From Paenibacillus antibioticophila (GTDB taxonomy: Bacteria > Bacillota > Bacilli > Paenibacillales > Paenibacillaceae), in contig NZ_HG005142.1 of assembly GCF_000455265.1 (NCBI RefSeq), positions 55,802 through 113,739 of the forward strand: a DNA stretch of 57,938 bases. The letters are read 5' to 3'. The notes under the pieces were generated by a model that was not told the origin of the DNA, ran no database searches, and saw nothing but the letters and a program-made list of their open reading frames with translations. A program made the translations under genes and the position numbers. Below, piece after piece: positions 44,505 to 52,785 of this stretch (positions are counted from its first letter, which is position 1; every line of letters starts with the position of its first letter).

Positions 44505-44539
44505 AAAACGGCGGACAGACTTACTGTTCCGCCGTTTTA
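44505..44539. terminator. terminator between convergent genes at 44498 and 44630
   Basis: AAAACGGCGGACAG / CTGTTCCGCCGTTTT; A and T runs allow use in both directions. Confidence 0.75.
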
Positions 44540-44629
44540 TCTGCAATAAAAAGACAGCCTGAGCGCAAGCGGCAATTCCGCCTCCACTCAAGCAGCCCAT
44601 TCACGTTCAAGACAAGAACTTCAAACCGG

Positions 44630-45040
44630 TCACATAGTGCCGACAAGCAAATAGGGAGGGTCCTCCAGCAAGAACGAGGCATCATCCTCAGATTCCAAGA
44701 CTACATAAATCCCATGATTGTTATGACTATCAAACCGCCAAGGTCCGGACAATCGAGTCAAATCAAACTCGGCTTCCTTGACCCTTGAAATGGCAACGGT
44801 GTCCCTAATCTCCGTACACGTTGGCCGAGCCTTCATGATGTATTGTTCATCCCAGCCATGTTTAATCTCACGCAATACAAGCGTTCCCGTAGCTGGAACA
44901 TGGGCGGTAACGACCAGTTTCATGGACAGAACCTCCATGTCTTCAGGAATGACCGATATATTATAGGACACATAGATTTCCTTCCCCTGAGCAGAGTAAC
45001 GATTTGGAATAAAGAGCATCGACTTCTCCAGGATATTCAT
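44630..45040 (-). CDS. small beta-sandwich-like protein of unknown function
   Basis: 136 residues, no signal peptide, mostly beta. The order LFIPNRYSAQGKEIYVSYN, then DMEVLSMKLVVTAHVPATG, then a WDEQYIMKARPTC segment and finally GIYVVLES resembles the DNRLRE-type carbohydrate-associated beta-sandwich, a weak match made by eye. It lies 22 nt downstream of glycosyltransferase D with AAAGGAGGTCTGAG ahead of its ATG, and is the last gene of the long minus-strand operon. It may be a surface or sugar-binding component. Confidence 0.6.
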   Translation of the reverse strand: MNILEKSMLFIPNRYSAQGKEIYVSYNISVIPEDMEVLSMKLVVTAHVPATGTLVLREIKHGWDEQYIMKARPTCTEIRDTVAISRVKEAEFDLTRLSGPWRFDSHNNHGIYVVLESEDDASFLLEDPPYLLVGTM

Positions 45041-45062
45041 CGGTTATCTCAGACCTCCTTTC

Positions 45063-46052
45063 TTATGGCCGCAGATTGGCATACACCTGCTCCAACTGAT
45101 CCACGACGGCTTCTTTGGCATGATATTTCTCTGCATACGATCTGCCTCTTCTTCCCAACTCCTCATAAAGGGACGGGTTCTCCAGAAACACCTGGATGGC
45201 GGTGATGATATTGTCCGGATTGGCATTCATGATCGGTAATTCGGAGGGAAACCTCTCGATCAGATCGCTGCGAATATAGGTGATAACCGGTTTGCCCAGG
45301 GCCATCGCTTCTACGCTGAGCAGACCATAGGAGCCGCACCGGATTTGATCGACAACCAAATCAGCTGCCCGGTACATCTCTACTGCCTGCTCGTGGTTCA
45401 TCTTTTCAATTCGCATGTATTCGAAGTCATAAGACTTTCGGAGCTCTTGAATGGCCGCTTCGATGGCCACCGTTCCTTTAAAATCCTGTTGTGTCGGAGC
45501 ATGCACGATCAGCGGCCGTCTGACCTTTCCGCTCGGATATGCCGGGGTAAAGGGAGCCAGGTCGATCGAGATCGGTATGACATGCACTTTTTTGTAATAA
45601 GGCTCGACATAGGTGTATACTTCATAATCCTGAACGATGGCTTCATCCACATATCGGGTAATCTCTGTTAATCGGCTGTCAATGACTTCATTGGGCGGTG
45701 AATCTCCGGTAAATACATAAGGATTGTTTTCCCGAGCCTGCTCGTGAAAACGGACATCGTTGCCCCAGTGATGCATGACCATTTTTTTGCCTTTGTTCTT
45801 GATGATCTCCAGATCCTTATAGCCGTCGAGAAGACTGGTCGCATAATGGAAATGAAACACATCGTAAAAATTGATCAGATGATGGCTCGTATTCACGAGT
45901 TCTTCTATCGTTGTATTGATCAGGTGATCCCTATATCCCAAATAGGTATGAAATGTATTATAGCCCGTGGCAAGGTGACCCCGCTTCTTCAATTCTCCGC
46001 ACATGATCCCCATCTGCCCGGCGATTTCTAGCCTTCCGTGAAAAATCCTCAT
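45063..46052 (-). CDS. GT4-like glycosyltransferase, paralogue D
   Basis: 330 residues with the start at 46052 (MRIFHGRLEIAGQMGIM), which overlaps the epimerase stop as ATGA. Shared blocks are MVMHHWGNDVRF, LIVHAPTQQDFKG and VDQIRCGSYGLLSVEAMALG. It is the only paralogue placed inside the operon of nucleotide-sugar genes, so it is the best candidate to use the UDP-diacetamido uronic acid proposed here. That link is inference. Confidence 0.82.
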   Translation of the reverse strand: MRIFHGRLEIAGQMGIMCGELKKRGHLATGYNTFHTYLGYRDHLINTTIEELVNTSHHLINFYDVFHFHYATSLLDGYKDLEIIKNKGKKMVMHHWGNDVRFHEQARENNPYVFTGDSPPNEVIDSRLTEITRYVDEAIVQDYEVYTYVEPYYKKVHVIPISIDLAPFTPAYPSGKVRRPLIVHAPTQQDFKGTVAIEAAIQELRKSYDFEYMRIEKMNHEQAVEMYRAADLVVDQIRCGSYGLLSVEAMALGKPVITYIRSDLIERFPSELPIMNANPDNIITAIQVFLENPSLYEELGRRGRSYAEKYHAKEAVVDQLEQVYANLRP

Positions 46053-47008
46053 CCCGGCGACTTCCCTCCTCTTCTCCATTGATCCGTCTTCCTAAGTCCT
46101 GAGGCCAAATCCACTTGAGGCTTCCATCCAAGCGTGCTCCGCAGCAGTCCGGCATCCAAAGACCGGCGCCGAACGATGTCCACTTTTCGCTTCGGGTGCC
46201 AGGAGATGGCTGGCTCGGACTGTCCGGCAATTCGGGAAATATGTTCCGCAAGTTCCATGACGCTAGTCTCCACCCCAGTGCCGACATTAAACACCTTTCC
46301 TATGGCTTCGGGATGGACTCCCGCAGCCATCAAGGCGTCGATCGCATCATCAATATAGGTATAGTCGCGTGTATTCGTTCCGTCCCCGAAGATCGTGAAG
46401 GGTTTCTCAAGCTCCGCCTCCTCGAAAAACTTGGCTACAACCCCGCAGTAGGGATTCGTCGTCAGCTGGCCCGGACCGTAAACGTTCGACAAACGGAGCA
46501 CCGAAATCGGTAATTGATGCATCCCGAAATAAACCTGGCAGTAGTGCTCCATGGAAAATTTACTTGCTGCATAAGGAACCGATGTCTGATACCAGCTCTC
46601 CGGAGTCGGAAATTGTTCCGCATTCCCGTAAACAGAGGCCGTGGACGTATACACAAACCGCTGTAAATCAGGGCATAAACGCTTAGTCTTTTGAAGCAGC
46701 AAATAGCCTCCATACAGGTTAACATGAAAGTCATCGTCCATATTTTCGGCGGACATGACTAGATTTCTACAAGCCAAGTGAAAAATATGGGTCGTTCCCG
46801 GAAGCACCTGCTCCAACAGCTCTTCATTCACATAGGACATCTCATGGAAGGTAATCCGGTCCGAGACCGGAACGTTCTCTCGCCGGCTTGTCGAGCAATC
46901 GTCAATCACCGTAATATGCTCAGAAACGGGAAGCAGTCTAAGCAATAACTGAGAGCCTATGAATCCCGCACCTCCGGTTACCAGCACCCGTCCAAAAGCC
47001 GAGCTCAT
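46049..47008 (-). CDS. NAD-dependent sugar epimerase/dehydratase
   Basis: 319 residues of the extended SDR family. Cofactor motif VTGGAGFIGSQL at the N terminus, TSTASVYG with the catalytic Ser/Thr, and YAASK as the YxxxK pair (about 145-149). The NVYGPGQ and GDGTNTRDYTYIDDA segments are typical of GalE- or RmlB-related enzymes. The short FHLACRNLV region is unusual. It overlaps both neighbours by 4 nt (ATGA). A C4 epimerisation of the UDP-linked sugar is plausible but cannot be shown. Confidence 0.85.
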   Translation of the reverse strand: MSSAFGRVLVTGGAGFIGSQLLLRLLPVSEHITVIDDCSTSRRENVPVSDRITFHEMSYVNEELLEQVLPGTTHIFHLACRNLVMSAENMDDDFHVNLYGGYLLLQKTKRLCPDLQRFVYTSTASVYGNAEQFPTPESWYQTSVPYAASKFSMEHYCQVYFGMHQLPISVLRLSNVYGPGQLTTNPYCGVVAKFFEEAELEKPFTIFGDGTNTRDYTYIDDAIDALMAAGVHPEAIGKVFNVGTGVETSVMELAEHISRIAGQSEPAISWHPKRKVDIVRRRSLDAGLLRSTLGWKPQVDLASGLRKTDQWRRGGKSPG

Positions 47009-48072
47009 ATTCCCACCTCCAGATCGCCCATCATTTCCGTATGAAAAGAGGTTAATGGAATTGACATGCTTTGGCCTTTCAGCGCAGAATCATATAAAGC
47101 GAAGATCAACTCGAGCGCCCGTTTCCCTTCCTCCCCATCAATCAGTACGGCTTTCTCCCGGTCCTTGGCCGCCGCTATAAAGCGTTCGTACATTCTGACA
47201 TGCTCCTCTCCGGCAGGCTCTATCACCGGGTCGGGGACATTTGGATCTGAAAATGACCATTTACGGACTTCGTCCAGACGAATGCCTCCGATGCTTACCG
47301 TTCCTTTTTCTCCGAACAAGGTGATACAGTTATCATAGTTGCCGGGATAAGTTACCGTATTGGCCTCAATCATCCCGATCGCACCGTCTTTAAAATTCAC
47401 GATACCGGCAGCTACATCCTCGGTTTCCTTCATAAGCAGACCGCGCTGCAAGCTTCCGAATACCCGAGTGCCGTCGCCCAGAAACCATTGAAGCAGATCG
47501 ACGAGATGAATGCCTTGGTTCAGCAGCATCCCCCCATCCTGTTCCCACGTCCCTCTCCAAGGGGCTGCTTCGTAATATACGGCGGATCGCTGCAATCTCA
47601 TCGAAACAACACCAAGGTACAACTTGCCCATCGAACCCGACTCGATTAACTCCTTCACCTGGGTCATTACTTTTCTATATCTTAACTGGTGGCATACTTG
47701 CACAATGACTTCATGCTTGCGGGCAAGGGAGATCATATTCTCCGCATCTTGGAGGGATAGGGCCATCGGCTTCTCGAGCATGACATGCTTGCCGCTTCGA
47801 ATAGCCTCACTGGCGAGCTTGGCGTGCAGGGCCGAGGGAGTAGCGATAATGACCGCCTGAACCTGCGGATCCTTCAGGAGTTGCTCCATTTCCGTATATT
47901 TAGCCAGTTCTCCCTGACAACCCGAAAGTTTCACATAATCCGCTTCCACTGCAGCCATGCGCTCCGGCTGAACGTCAAACAATGCGGTAAGCTCCGCGCC
48001 TTCACACTCGGCCAGCGACCGGATGTGCCGATCGGCTATTCTTCCGCAGCCGACCAAACCAAACTTGATCAT
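47005..48072 (-). CDS. Gfo/Idh/MocA-family oxidoreductase (WbpB/WlbA-like)
   Basis: 355 residues. N-terminal NAD(P) fold with FGLVGCGRIADRHIRSL and the family signature EKPMALSLQDAENM; C-terminal substrate domain with GTWEQDGGMLLNQGIHLVD. WbpB-type members oxidise C3 of UDP-GlcNAcA. Pairing with a WbpE-type aminotransferase overlapping by 4 nt fits this exactly. Other uses of the family are many, so the assignment depends on context. Confidence 0.85.
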   Translation of the reverse strand: MIKFGLVGCGRIADRHIRSLAECEGAELTALFDVQPERMAAVEADYVKLSGCQGELAKYTEMEQLLKDPQVQAVIIATPSALHAKLASEAIRSGKHVMLEKPMALSLQDAENMISLARKHEVIVQVCHQLRYRKVMTQVKELIESGSMGKLYLGVVSMRLQRSAVYYEAAPWRGTWEQDGGMLLNQGIHLVDLLQWFLGDGTRVFGSLQRGLLMKETEDVAAGIVNFKDGAIGMIEANTVTYPGNYDNCITLFGEKGTVSIGGIRLDEVRKWSFSDPNVPDPVIEPAGEEHVRMYERFIAAAKDREKAVLIDGEEGKRALELIFALYDSALKGQSMSIPLTSFHTEMMGDLEVGI

Positions 48073-49181
48073 GACAGGCCTTCCCCTTTCGTGGTACGCA
48101 AAGCGGAGATGACTTGATCCTGCTCTTCTTCGTAAAGGAAAGCGCCCATAGGCAGGGCAAACAACTGAGCCGATAGCCGTTCCGACACCGGGAAATCGCC
48201 CTGGCTATAATGAAGATGAGCATAGGCTTCCTGTAAATGCAGAGGACAAGGATAATATACACTTGTTTGTATATTGTGAAGTTTGAGCTGCTCCAGCAAT
48301 TTTCCTCTCTGTTTAGACTCTACGCAAAATAAATGATAAATGTGACTTCGGTCCTCTCTTTCCGGTGAAATCGTCAGATCGGGCAAATCTTTCAGCGCTT
48401 CGCGGTAGCGCGCGGCCAAAATCATCCGGTTCTTATTCCAGCTATCAATCTTTGTCAAGGAGATGCGAAGGATGGCTGCATGCAATTCATCCAGGCGGCT
48501 ATTATACCCAAGGATGGTATGATGATATTTCTTCTCGCTTCCGTGCTGACGAAGGAGCCGGACCCTCCGGGCAAGCTCATCGTCTGAGGTGACGATCAAG
48601 CCGCCGTCCCCGACGGTGCCCAAATTTTTGGTCGGAAAGAACGAAAAACATGCCGCATGGCCGATGCTTCCGACACGGCGTCCCTTATACTCCGCACCAA
48701 ATGCCTGACACGCATCCTCAATGACCTTCAGATCATATCGGTCTGCAATATCCATGATTTCGTCCATATCGGCGGATTGACCGAATAAATGAACCGGGAT
48801 GATCGCTTTCGTGGCCGGGGTTATTTTTTCTTCAATACGGGCCGGGTCAATGCAATAAGTTTGCGGATCAATGTCGGCAAAGACCGGAACAGCGCCGACC
48901 CTGGATATCGCTTCCGCCGAAGCAAAAAAAGTAAACGGAGTCGTGATGACCTCATCTCCGGGGCCAATGCCTAGAGCGTCCAGTGCCAGAACCAAGGCGT
49001 CCGTGCCGTTACCGACGCCGATCGCATGCGCTGCCTGCAGATAGGCCGAAATCTCGCTCTCCAGCTTTTTAACATTTGGCCCCAGCACGTACTTGCCGGA
49101 TTCAATAGTTTCGGTTATGGCCTCCAACATTTCAGGCAGAATCGATTGAAACTGGCGGGCCAACGGTACTAATTCAATCAT
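48069..49181 (-). CDS. DegT/DnrJ/EryC1/StrS aminotransferase (WbpE-like)
   Basis: 370 residues, PLP-dependent. The cofactor Lys is in FSFFPTKNLGTVGDGG, with GVGNGTDAL (phosphate binding), IPVHLFGQSADMDEI and VIEDACQAFGAEYKG. The sequence resembles WbpE, which puts an amino group on C3 of the UDP-3-keto uronic acid, and also the FdtB/QdtB 3-aminotransferases; no FdtA-type isomerase is present, which favours WbpE. It overlaps both neighbours and would be translated in series with them. Confidence 0.86.
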   Translation of the reverse strand: MIELVPLARQFQSILPEMLEAITETIESGKYVLGPNVKKLESEISAYLQAAHAIGVGNGTDALVLALDALGIGPGDEVITTPFTFFASAEAISRVGAVPVFADIDPQTYCIDPARIEEKITPATKAIIPVHLFGQSADMDEIMDIADRYDLKVIEDACQAFGAEYKGRRVGSIGHAACFSFFPTKNLGTVGDGGLIVTSDDELARRVRLLRQHGSEKKYHHTILGYNSRLDELHAAILRISLTKIDSWNKNRMILAARYREALKDLPDLTISPEREDRSHIYHLFCVESKQRGKLLEQLKLHNIQTSVYYPCPLHLQEAYAHLHYSQGDFPVSERLSAQLFALPMGAFLYEEEQDQVISALRTTKGEGLS

Positions 49182-50181
49182 AGAACGATACCCTCTTTTC
49201 CTTTAGTAATTGTTCCACGTTAGGCCAAAGGCGTTCCAGTTCACGGGAAAACGTATGCCTGGACAACACCTTTGTTCTTGCCATACGGCCGATGGCCGTC
49301 CGCTGCTCCGGATGCTTCAAGTAGTACCGGGCCAACTCCAATGTTTCATCCGGTTCCGACGAATAGACAATCTCTTTCCCATGTTTAAATAATCTTTCCA
49401 GCTCTTCCGTCCGGCTGGCGATCATGAAGGCGCCGCAGCCAAGAATTTCAAACGTGCGCTGGGTAACCTGATCCCTGGCGTTCTGCACACCGAGCATAAC
49501 CTTGCTGTCATGGTACACTCTCACCGTCCTCTTGTAAGGCAGGAAACCATGAATGCATGAAGGCGGCAAGGCCATGCCGAATTCATGCTTGAGCAGCGCC
49601 GCGTTCTCCTTCCAGTTCCCCCCCCAAACATGGACGCTCTCAGGCGAGGCAACCAGCGGGAACAGCAGCTCCTTCAGGCTTTCATAGCGATATGTTCTTG
49701 TCTCCAGATGCGTCGTCCCGACAAAAGCAATGTCGTACTGTTCGGGACCGACGTCCCGTTTTTCCGGAAAAAGACGCGGGTTAAAAGCAAAGTTCAGAAA
49801 CTCCGACATGATCCCTTTTTCGCGATACATGGAGACACAATCCGGATGAATCGTCCAGACGAGGTCGGGGTTAAGACGCTGCACTGCTTTTTGAGACAGC
49901 CTTTCAAAATGAATTTTGTCTTCTGTAGCCCAGTAAATTTGAAGCAATCCATATTTCTCGCACCAGTCCGGAATGACTTCCAACGGAAACTCGGCCATAG
50001 GTTTGTCGTAACCGACAGTGATCAGAACCTCAGGCCGAAAGTAAGCAATTGCAGCTTCGATTTCTTGCTGGTTCCAGGATGACTGATAATACAATTTGTG
50101 GCCGAGCTGGCTTAGAGCATCGCCCAGGCTGTTAATATAACAGGACAGATGATTCAGAAAAAAGATTTTTCGCGGTTCCAA
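49174..50181 (-). CDS. CgeB-like glycosyltransferase
   Basis: 335 residues. The build is that of CgeB/DUF3880 proteins: an N-terminal domain that reads polar ends such as YWATEDKIHFERLS, then a C-terminal GT-B domain with YDIAFVGTTHLETRTYRYESL, YHDSKVMLGVQNARDQVTQR, TFEILGCGAFMIAS and the HPEQRTAIGRMARTKVL tail. CgeB in B. subtilis affects the outermost spore layer. TTG start at 50181 after GAGAGGAGAG. It is first in the minus-strand operon 50181-44630 and has a sigma-K-like -10 upstream. Confidence 0.8.
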   Translation of the reverse strand: MEPRKIFFLNHLSCYINSLGDALSQLGHKLYYQSSWNQQEIEAAIAYFRPEVLITVGYDKPMAEFPLEVIPDWCEKYGLLQIYWATEDKIHFERLSQKAVQRLNPDLVWTIHPDCVSMYREKGIMSEFLNFAFNPRLFPEKRDVGPEQYDIAFVGTTHLETRTYRYESLKELLFPLVASPESVHVWGGNWKENAALLKHEFGMALPPSCIHGFLPYKRTVRVYHDSKVMLGVQNARDQVTQRTFEILGCGAFMIASRTEELERLFKHGKEIVYSSEPDETLELARYYLKHPEQRTAIGRMARTKVLSRHTFSRELERLWPNVEQLLKEKRVSFYD

Positions 50182-50241
50182 ACGAGTTCTCTCCTCTCGC
50201 TAAGCCCTTTACCCAGCGAAATTCTTTATTTATTGCTACCT

Positions 50242-50250
50242 TACCTTATG
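50242..50250 (-). promoter_or_regulatory. sigma-K-like -10 of the 50181-44630 operon
   Basis: CATAAGGTA on the minus strand matches CATAnnnTA. The implied leader is about 55 nt. No -35 AC at the canonical distance. Confidence 0.4.
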
Positions 50251-50346
50251 GCACAATAGCCGCGTAATGGCACGGCAAACGCACAGGTACAAGCCTTAAT
50301 ATTCGGGCGCATACCATGTTCATGAAACTTATAAGCTCCACAATCT

Positions 50347-50391
50347 AAAAAAAGGCTCTCTAAAGGCATATGCGCCTTTCGAGAGAGCCTC
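50347..50391 (-). terminator. terminator of the 50405-50914 gene
   Basis: On the minus strand AGGCTCTCTCGAAAGGC / GCCTTTAGAGAGCCT followed by TTTTTTT. Confidence 0.8.
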
Positions 50392-50404
50392 CTTCGTCAA
50401 ACGA

Positions 50405-50914
50405 TCATAAGCGAATCTGCGTCTGATTTCTCAGCAAAGTCTGCAAATTGCCAAGAAGCGCATTCCCATTCAGGTTGAAGGATCCTGCAACATTCGTAAG
50501 CACCGAATTTAGCTGATCGTAGAATGGACGAATCGAGGAAAGAGCCGTTTGCGGATTCACCTGCGGATCTCTGATCAGCTTATCAATGCTGTTCAGTTGA
50601 GCCACAAGATCATTCAAAATTTGCGGGCTGAATCCCGCTGCAGCCGGAACCGTGCCGGCTGCCTCTTCGCGTGCCGCTGACGCAAGCGCGGTTTGAAGTT
50701 CGCTTCTCTGCTCGTCATCCAGATTTAGCGCGGCCATTTGCTGCTGGAATTGAGCTATTGACGGCTCAGTGGCTCCACTGCCTTGGGCAGCATCTGTATT
50801 TGTTTGGAGTTCTCCTAGCACTCTAAACAATTTACCAAGCGGATGATTTTCGTCACCAACATATCCTTGCAACATGGTGGCAACCTGCTGCAGTCTAGTT
50901 TCCAATTCATTCAT
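50405..50914 (-). CDS. helical Gln/Asn/Ala-rich protein of unknown function
   Basis: 169 residues, no Cys, no signal, almost all helix-prone, with heptad-like stretches (LETRLQQVATMLQGYV, then LQTALASAAREEAAG, then ILNDLVAQLNSIDKLI) and an Asn/Leu-rich end. It is monocistronic, with GGGAGGG before the ATG, its own terminator and a perfect sigma-K-like -10 just upstream. Position between two glycan operons and composition suggest a small spore-coat or crust component. No family recognised. Confidence 0.65.
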   Translation of the reverse strand: MNELETRLQQVATMLQGYVGDENHPLGKLFRVLGELQTNTDAAQGSGATEPSIAQFQQQMAALNLDDEQRSELQTALASAAREEAAGTVPAAAGFSPQILNDLVAQLNSIDKLIRDPQVNPQTALSSIRPFYDQLNSVLTNVAGSFNLNGNALLGNLQTLLRNQTQIRL

Positions 50915-50937
50915 CCAATATCCCTCCCTTCTCGTGC

Positions 50938-50947
50938 TATTCTATGC
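50938..50947 (-). promoter_or_regulatory. sigma-K-like -10 of the 50405-50914 gene
   Basis: GCATAGAATA on the minus strand matches GCATAnnnTA at all fixed positions. The implied start is near 50930, giving a short leader that contains GGGAGGG. Confidence 0.5.
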
Positions 50948-51104
50948 CAAAAAGAATCTCGTGCTTGGATGAATACATATTTTTAAAAATTTAATAGTCC
51001 AGTAGTTTCTTGCCAGTTTCAGAGTCCTTATCCAAACCATATGATGCCTCTGAACGATCTGCTATCTTCATTCATTTAAATTATGGAAAGGAGGAGATGG
51101 TGAA

Positions 51105-52220
51105 ATGGCGCTCGACAAGCCGGAGCCGTGCCCCGGCTTCTGGAAAGGAAAAAAGGTGTTTTTGACCGGTCATACAGGGTTTAAGGGGACATGGCTAAGC
51201 CTGTGGCTGCATTCGATGGGCGCACAGGTCACCGGCTATTCTCTTGAACCTGCCACCAAGCCCAGCATTTACGAGATTTGCCGAATGGATGAGATTATAC
51301 CTTCTTATTATAATGATATCCGCTATCTTGCTTCCTTATCGGCAGCACTCTGCGAGACCAGCCCGGATATCGTTATTCATATGGCCGCCCAGCCCCTTGT
51401 CAGGGAGTCGTATCATGACCCGGTTACCACATTCGAAGTCAACATGATGGGAACCGTTCATTTATTAGAAGCGGTCAGGCAGGCCGTCAGTCACGGCTCA
51501 AGGATCTCGGCCGTCATTAATGTCACGACTGATAAATGTTACGACAACAGGGAATGGGCCTATGGATACCGCGAAACCGACGCTCTGGGCGGAGCCGATC
51601 CTTATTCCGGCAGCAAGGCCGGGTCTGAAATCATTACCGACAGCTACCGCCGCGCTTTCTTTCATCCCCCGGGTTCCGCTGATCCAATTGTCCCTGTCGC
51701 TACTGCAAGGGCCGGCAATGTAATAGGCGGTGGAGACTGGAGCAAAGACCGCCTGGTTCCGGACGGTATTCGGGCCATTCTGGAACAACGGCCAATCCTG
51801 CTGCGCAACCCGAAGGCGATTCGTCCTTGGCAGCATGTACTTGAGCCCTTATCCGGATATCTGCTACTGGCACAGCATCTAGCAACATCCAAAGCGATAT
51901 TTGCCCAAGGGTGGAACTTCGGCCCTGACCACGCCAGCTCGGCTTCCGTCGAACAGCTTGCGGGTCTCCTATGCAAGGAGTGGGGAGAAGGCGCCTCCTT
52001 TGCCAGTGAGCTTAGCGCCGACCACCCCCATGAAGCCCGCTACCTCAGTCTGGACAGCTCCATGGCCAGACAGGAACTCGGCTGGCAGCCGCGCTGGGGC
52101 CTCGGCTCCGCCGTGACTCATACCGTTGAATGGTATAAAGCCTGGCATCGGCAGGAAGACATGCGGGCATTAAGCCTGCGGCAAATCAACGAATATATGA
52201 AGGGAGTACAGACAGGATGA
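51105..52220 (+). CDS. rfbG: CDP-glucose 4,6-dehydratase
   Basis: 371 residues of the extended SDR family. VFLTGHTGFKGTWLSLWL is the RfbG-specific cofactor loop, HMAAQPLVRESYHDP is its hallmark, the active site is TTDKCYDNREWAYGY, and GNVIGGGDWSKDRLVPD follows. It produces CDP-4-keto-6-deoxyglucose from CDP-glucose. AAGGAGGAGATGGTGAA precedes the ATG. It heads a five-gene plus-strand unit and works with the cytidylyltransferase encoded convergently at 55521-56291. Confidence 0.92.
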   Translation: MALDKPEPCPGFWKGKKVFLTGHTGFKGTWLSLWLHSMGAQVTGYSLEPATKPSIYEICRMDEIIPSYYNDIRYLASLSAALCETSPDIVIHMAAQPLVRESYHDPVTTFEVNMMGTVHLLEAVRQAVSHGSRISAVINVTTDKCYDNREWAYGYRETDALGGADPYSGSKAGSEIITDSYRRAFFHPPGSADPIVPVATARAGNVIGGGDWSKDRLVPDGIRAILEQRPILLRNPKAIRPWQHVLEPLSGYLLLAQHLATSKAIFAQGWNFGPDHASSASVEQLAGLLCKEWGEGASFASELSADHPHEARYLSLDSSMARQELGWQPRWGLGSAVTHTVEWYKAWHRQEDMRALSLRQINEYMKGVQTG

Positions 52221-52783
52221 TCATTCAGCCTTGCAAATTGCAAGGGGTTTACGAAATCATCCTCCAACCTAAGCAAGATCATCGCGGACATTTTACCCGC
52301 ATCTATGACCAAAAGATCTTTCAGGAACACGGGTTAACAGGGGAATGGATCCAGGAGAACCGGTCGTTCTCAGCGAAAAAGGGAACACTCCGCGGGCTGC
52401 ATTTACAGCACGGAATCTATGCGGAGACAAAGCTGGTCCGGGCAGCCAGAGGAGGCATTTTCGATGTATTCGTCGATTTGCGGCCCGGCTCTCCCACCTA
52501 CGGTCAGTGGGATTCCATTTTGCTGACGGAGAACAACCATCGAATGGTCTATATTGGAAAAGGCTTTGCCCATGGCTTCTGTACGCTTACGGATGATTGC
52601 GAGATCGTGTACAAGACCGACCAGCCTTACGCTCCCCAGCATGAAGGCGGCGTGATCTGGAACGACGAAAGCCTGCGTATCACCTGGCCCATTCTGAAAC
52701 CGGTCATTTCGGAAAGGGACCTTTCCCTTCCTTCGCTTGATGAATTCAAACGGATTCAGCAGCAAAAAACAAAGGAGAGATGA
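52217..52783 (+). CDS. RmlC-like sugar 3,5-epimerase family protein
   Basis: 188 residues of the RmlC cupin family. The catalytic His is in GTLRGLHLQ, with FDVFVDLRPGSPTYGQW and IGKGFAHGFCTLTDDCEIVYKT. In dTDP pathways this epimerises C3 and C5 of a 4-keto-6-deoxy sugar; here the companion genes are CDP-specific, so a CDP-linked substrate is implied. It overlaps rfbG by ATGA. The C terminus is Gln/Lys-rich and ends in the ribosome site of the next gene. Confidence 0.86.
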   Translation: MIIQPCKLQGVYEIILQPKQDHRGHFTRIYDQKIFQEHGLTGEWIQENRSFSAKKGTLRGLHLQHGIYAETKLVRAARGGIFDVFVDLRPGSPTYGQWDSILLTENNHRMVYIGKGFAHGFCTLTDDCEIVYKTDQPYAPQHEGGVIWNDESLRITWPILKPVISERDLSLPSLDEFKRIQQQKTKER

Positions 52784-52785
52784 TG

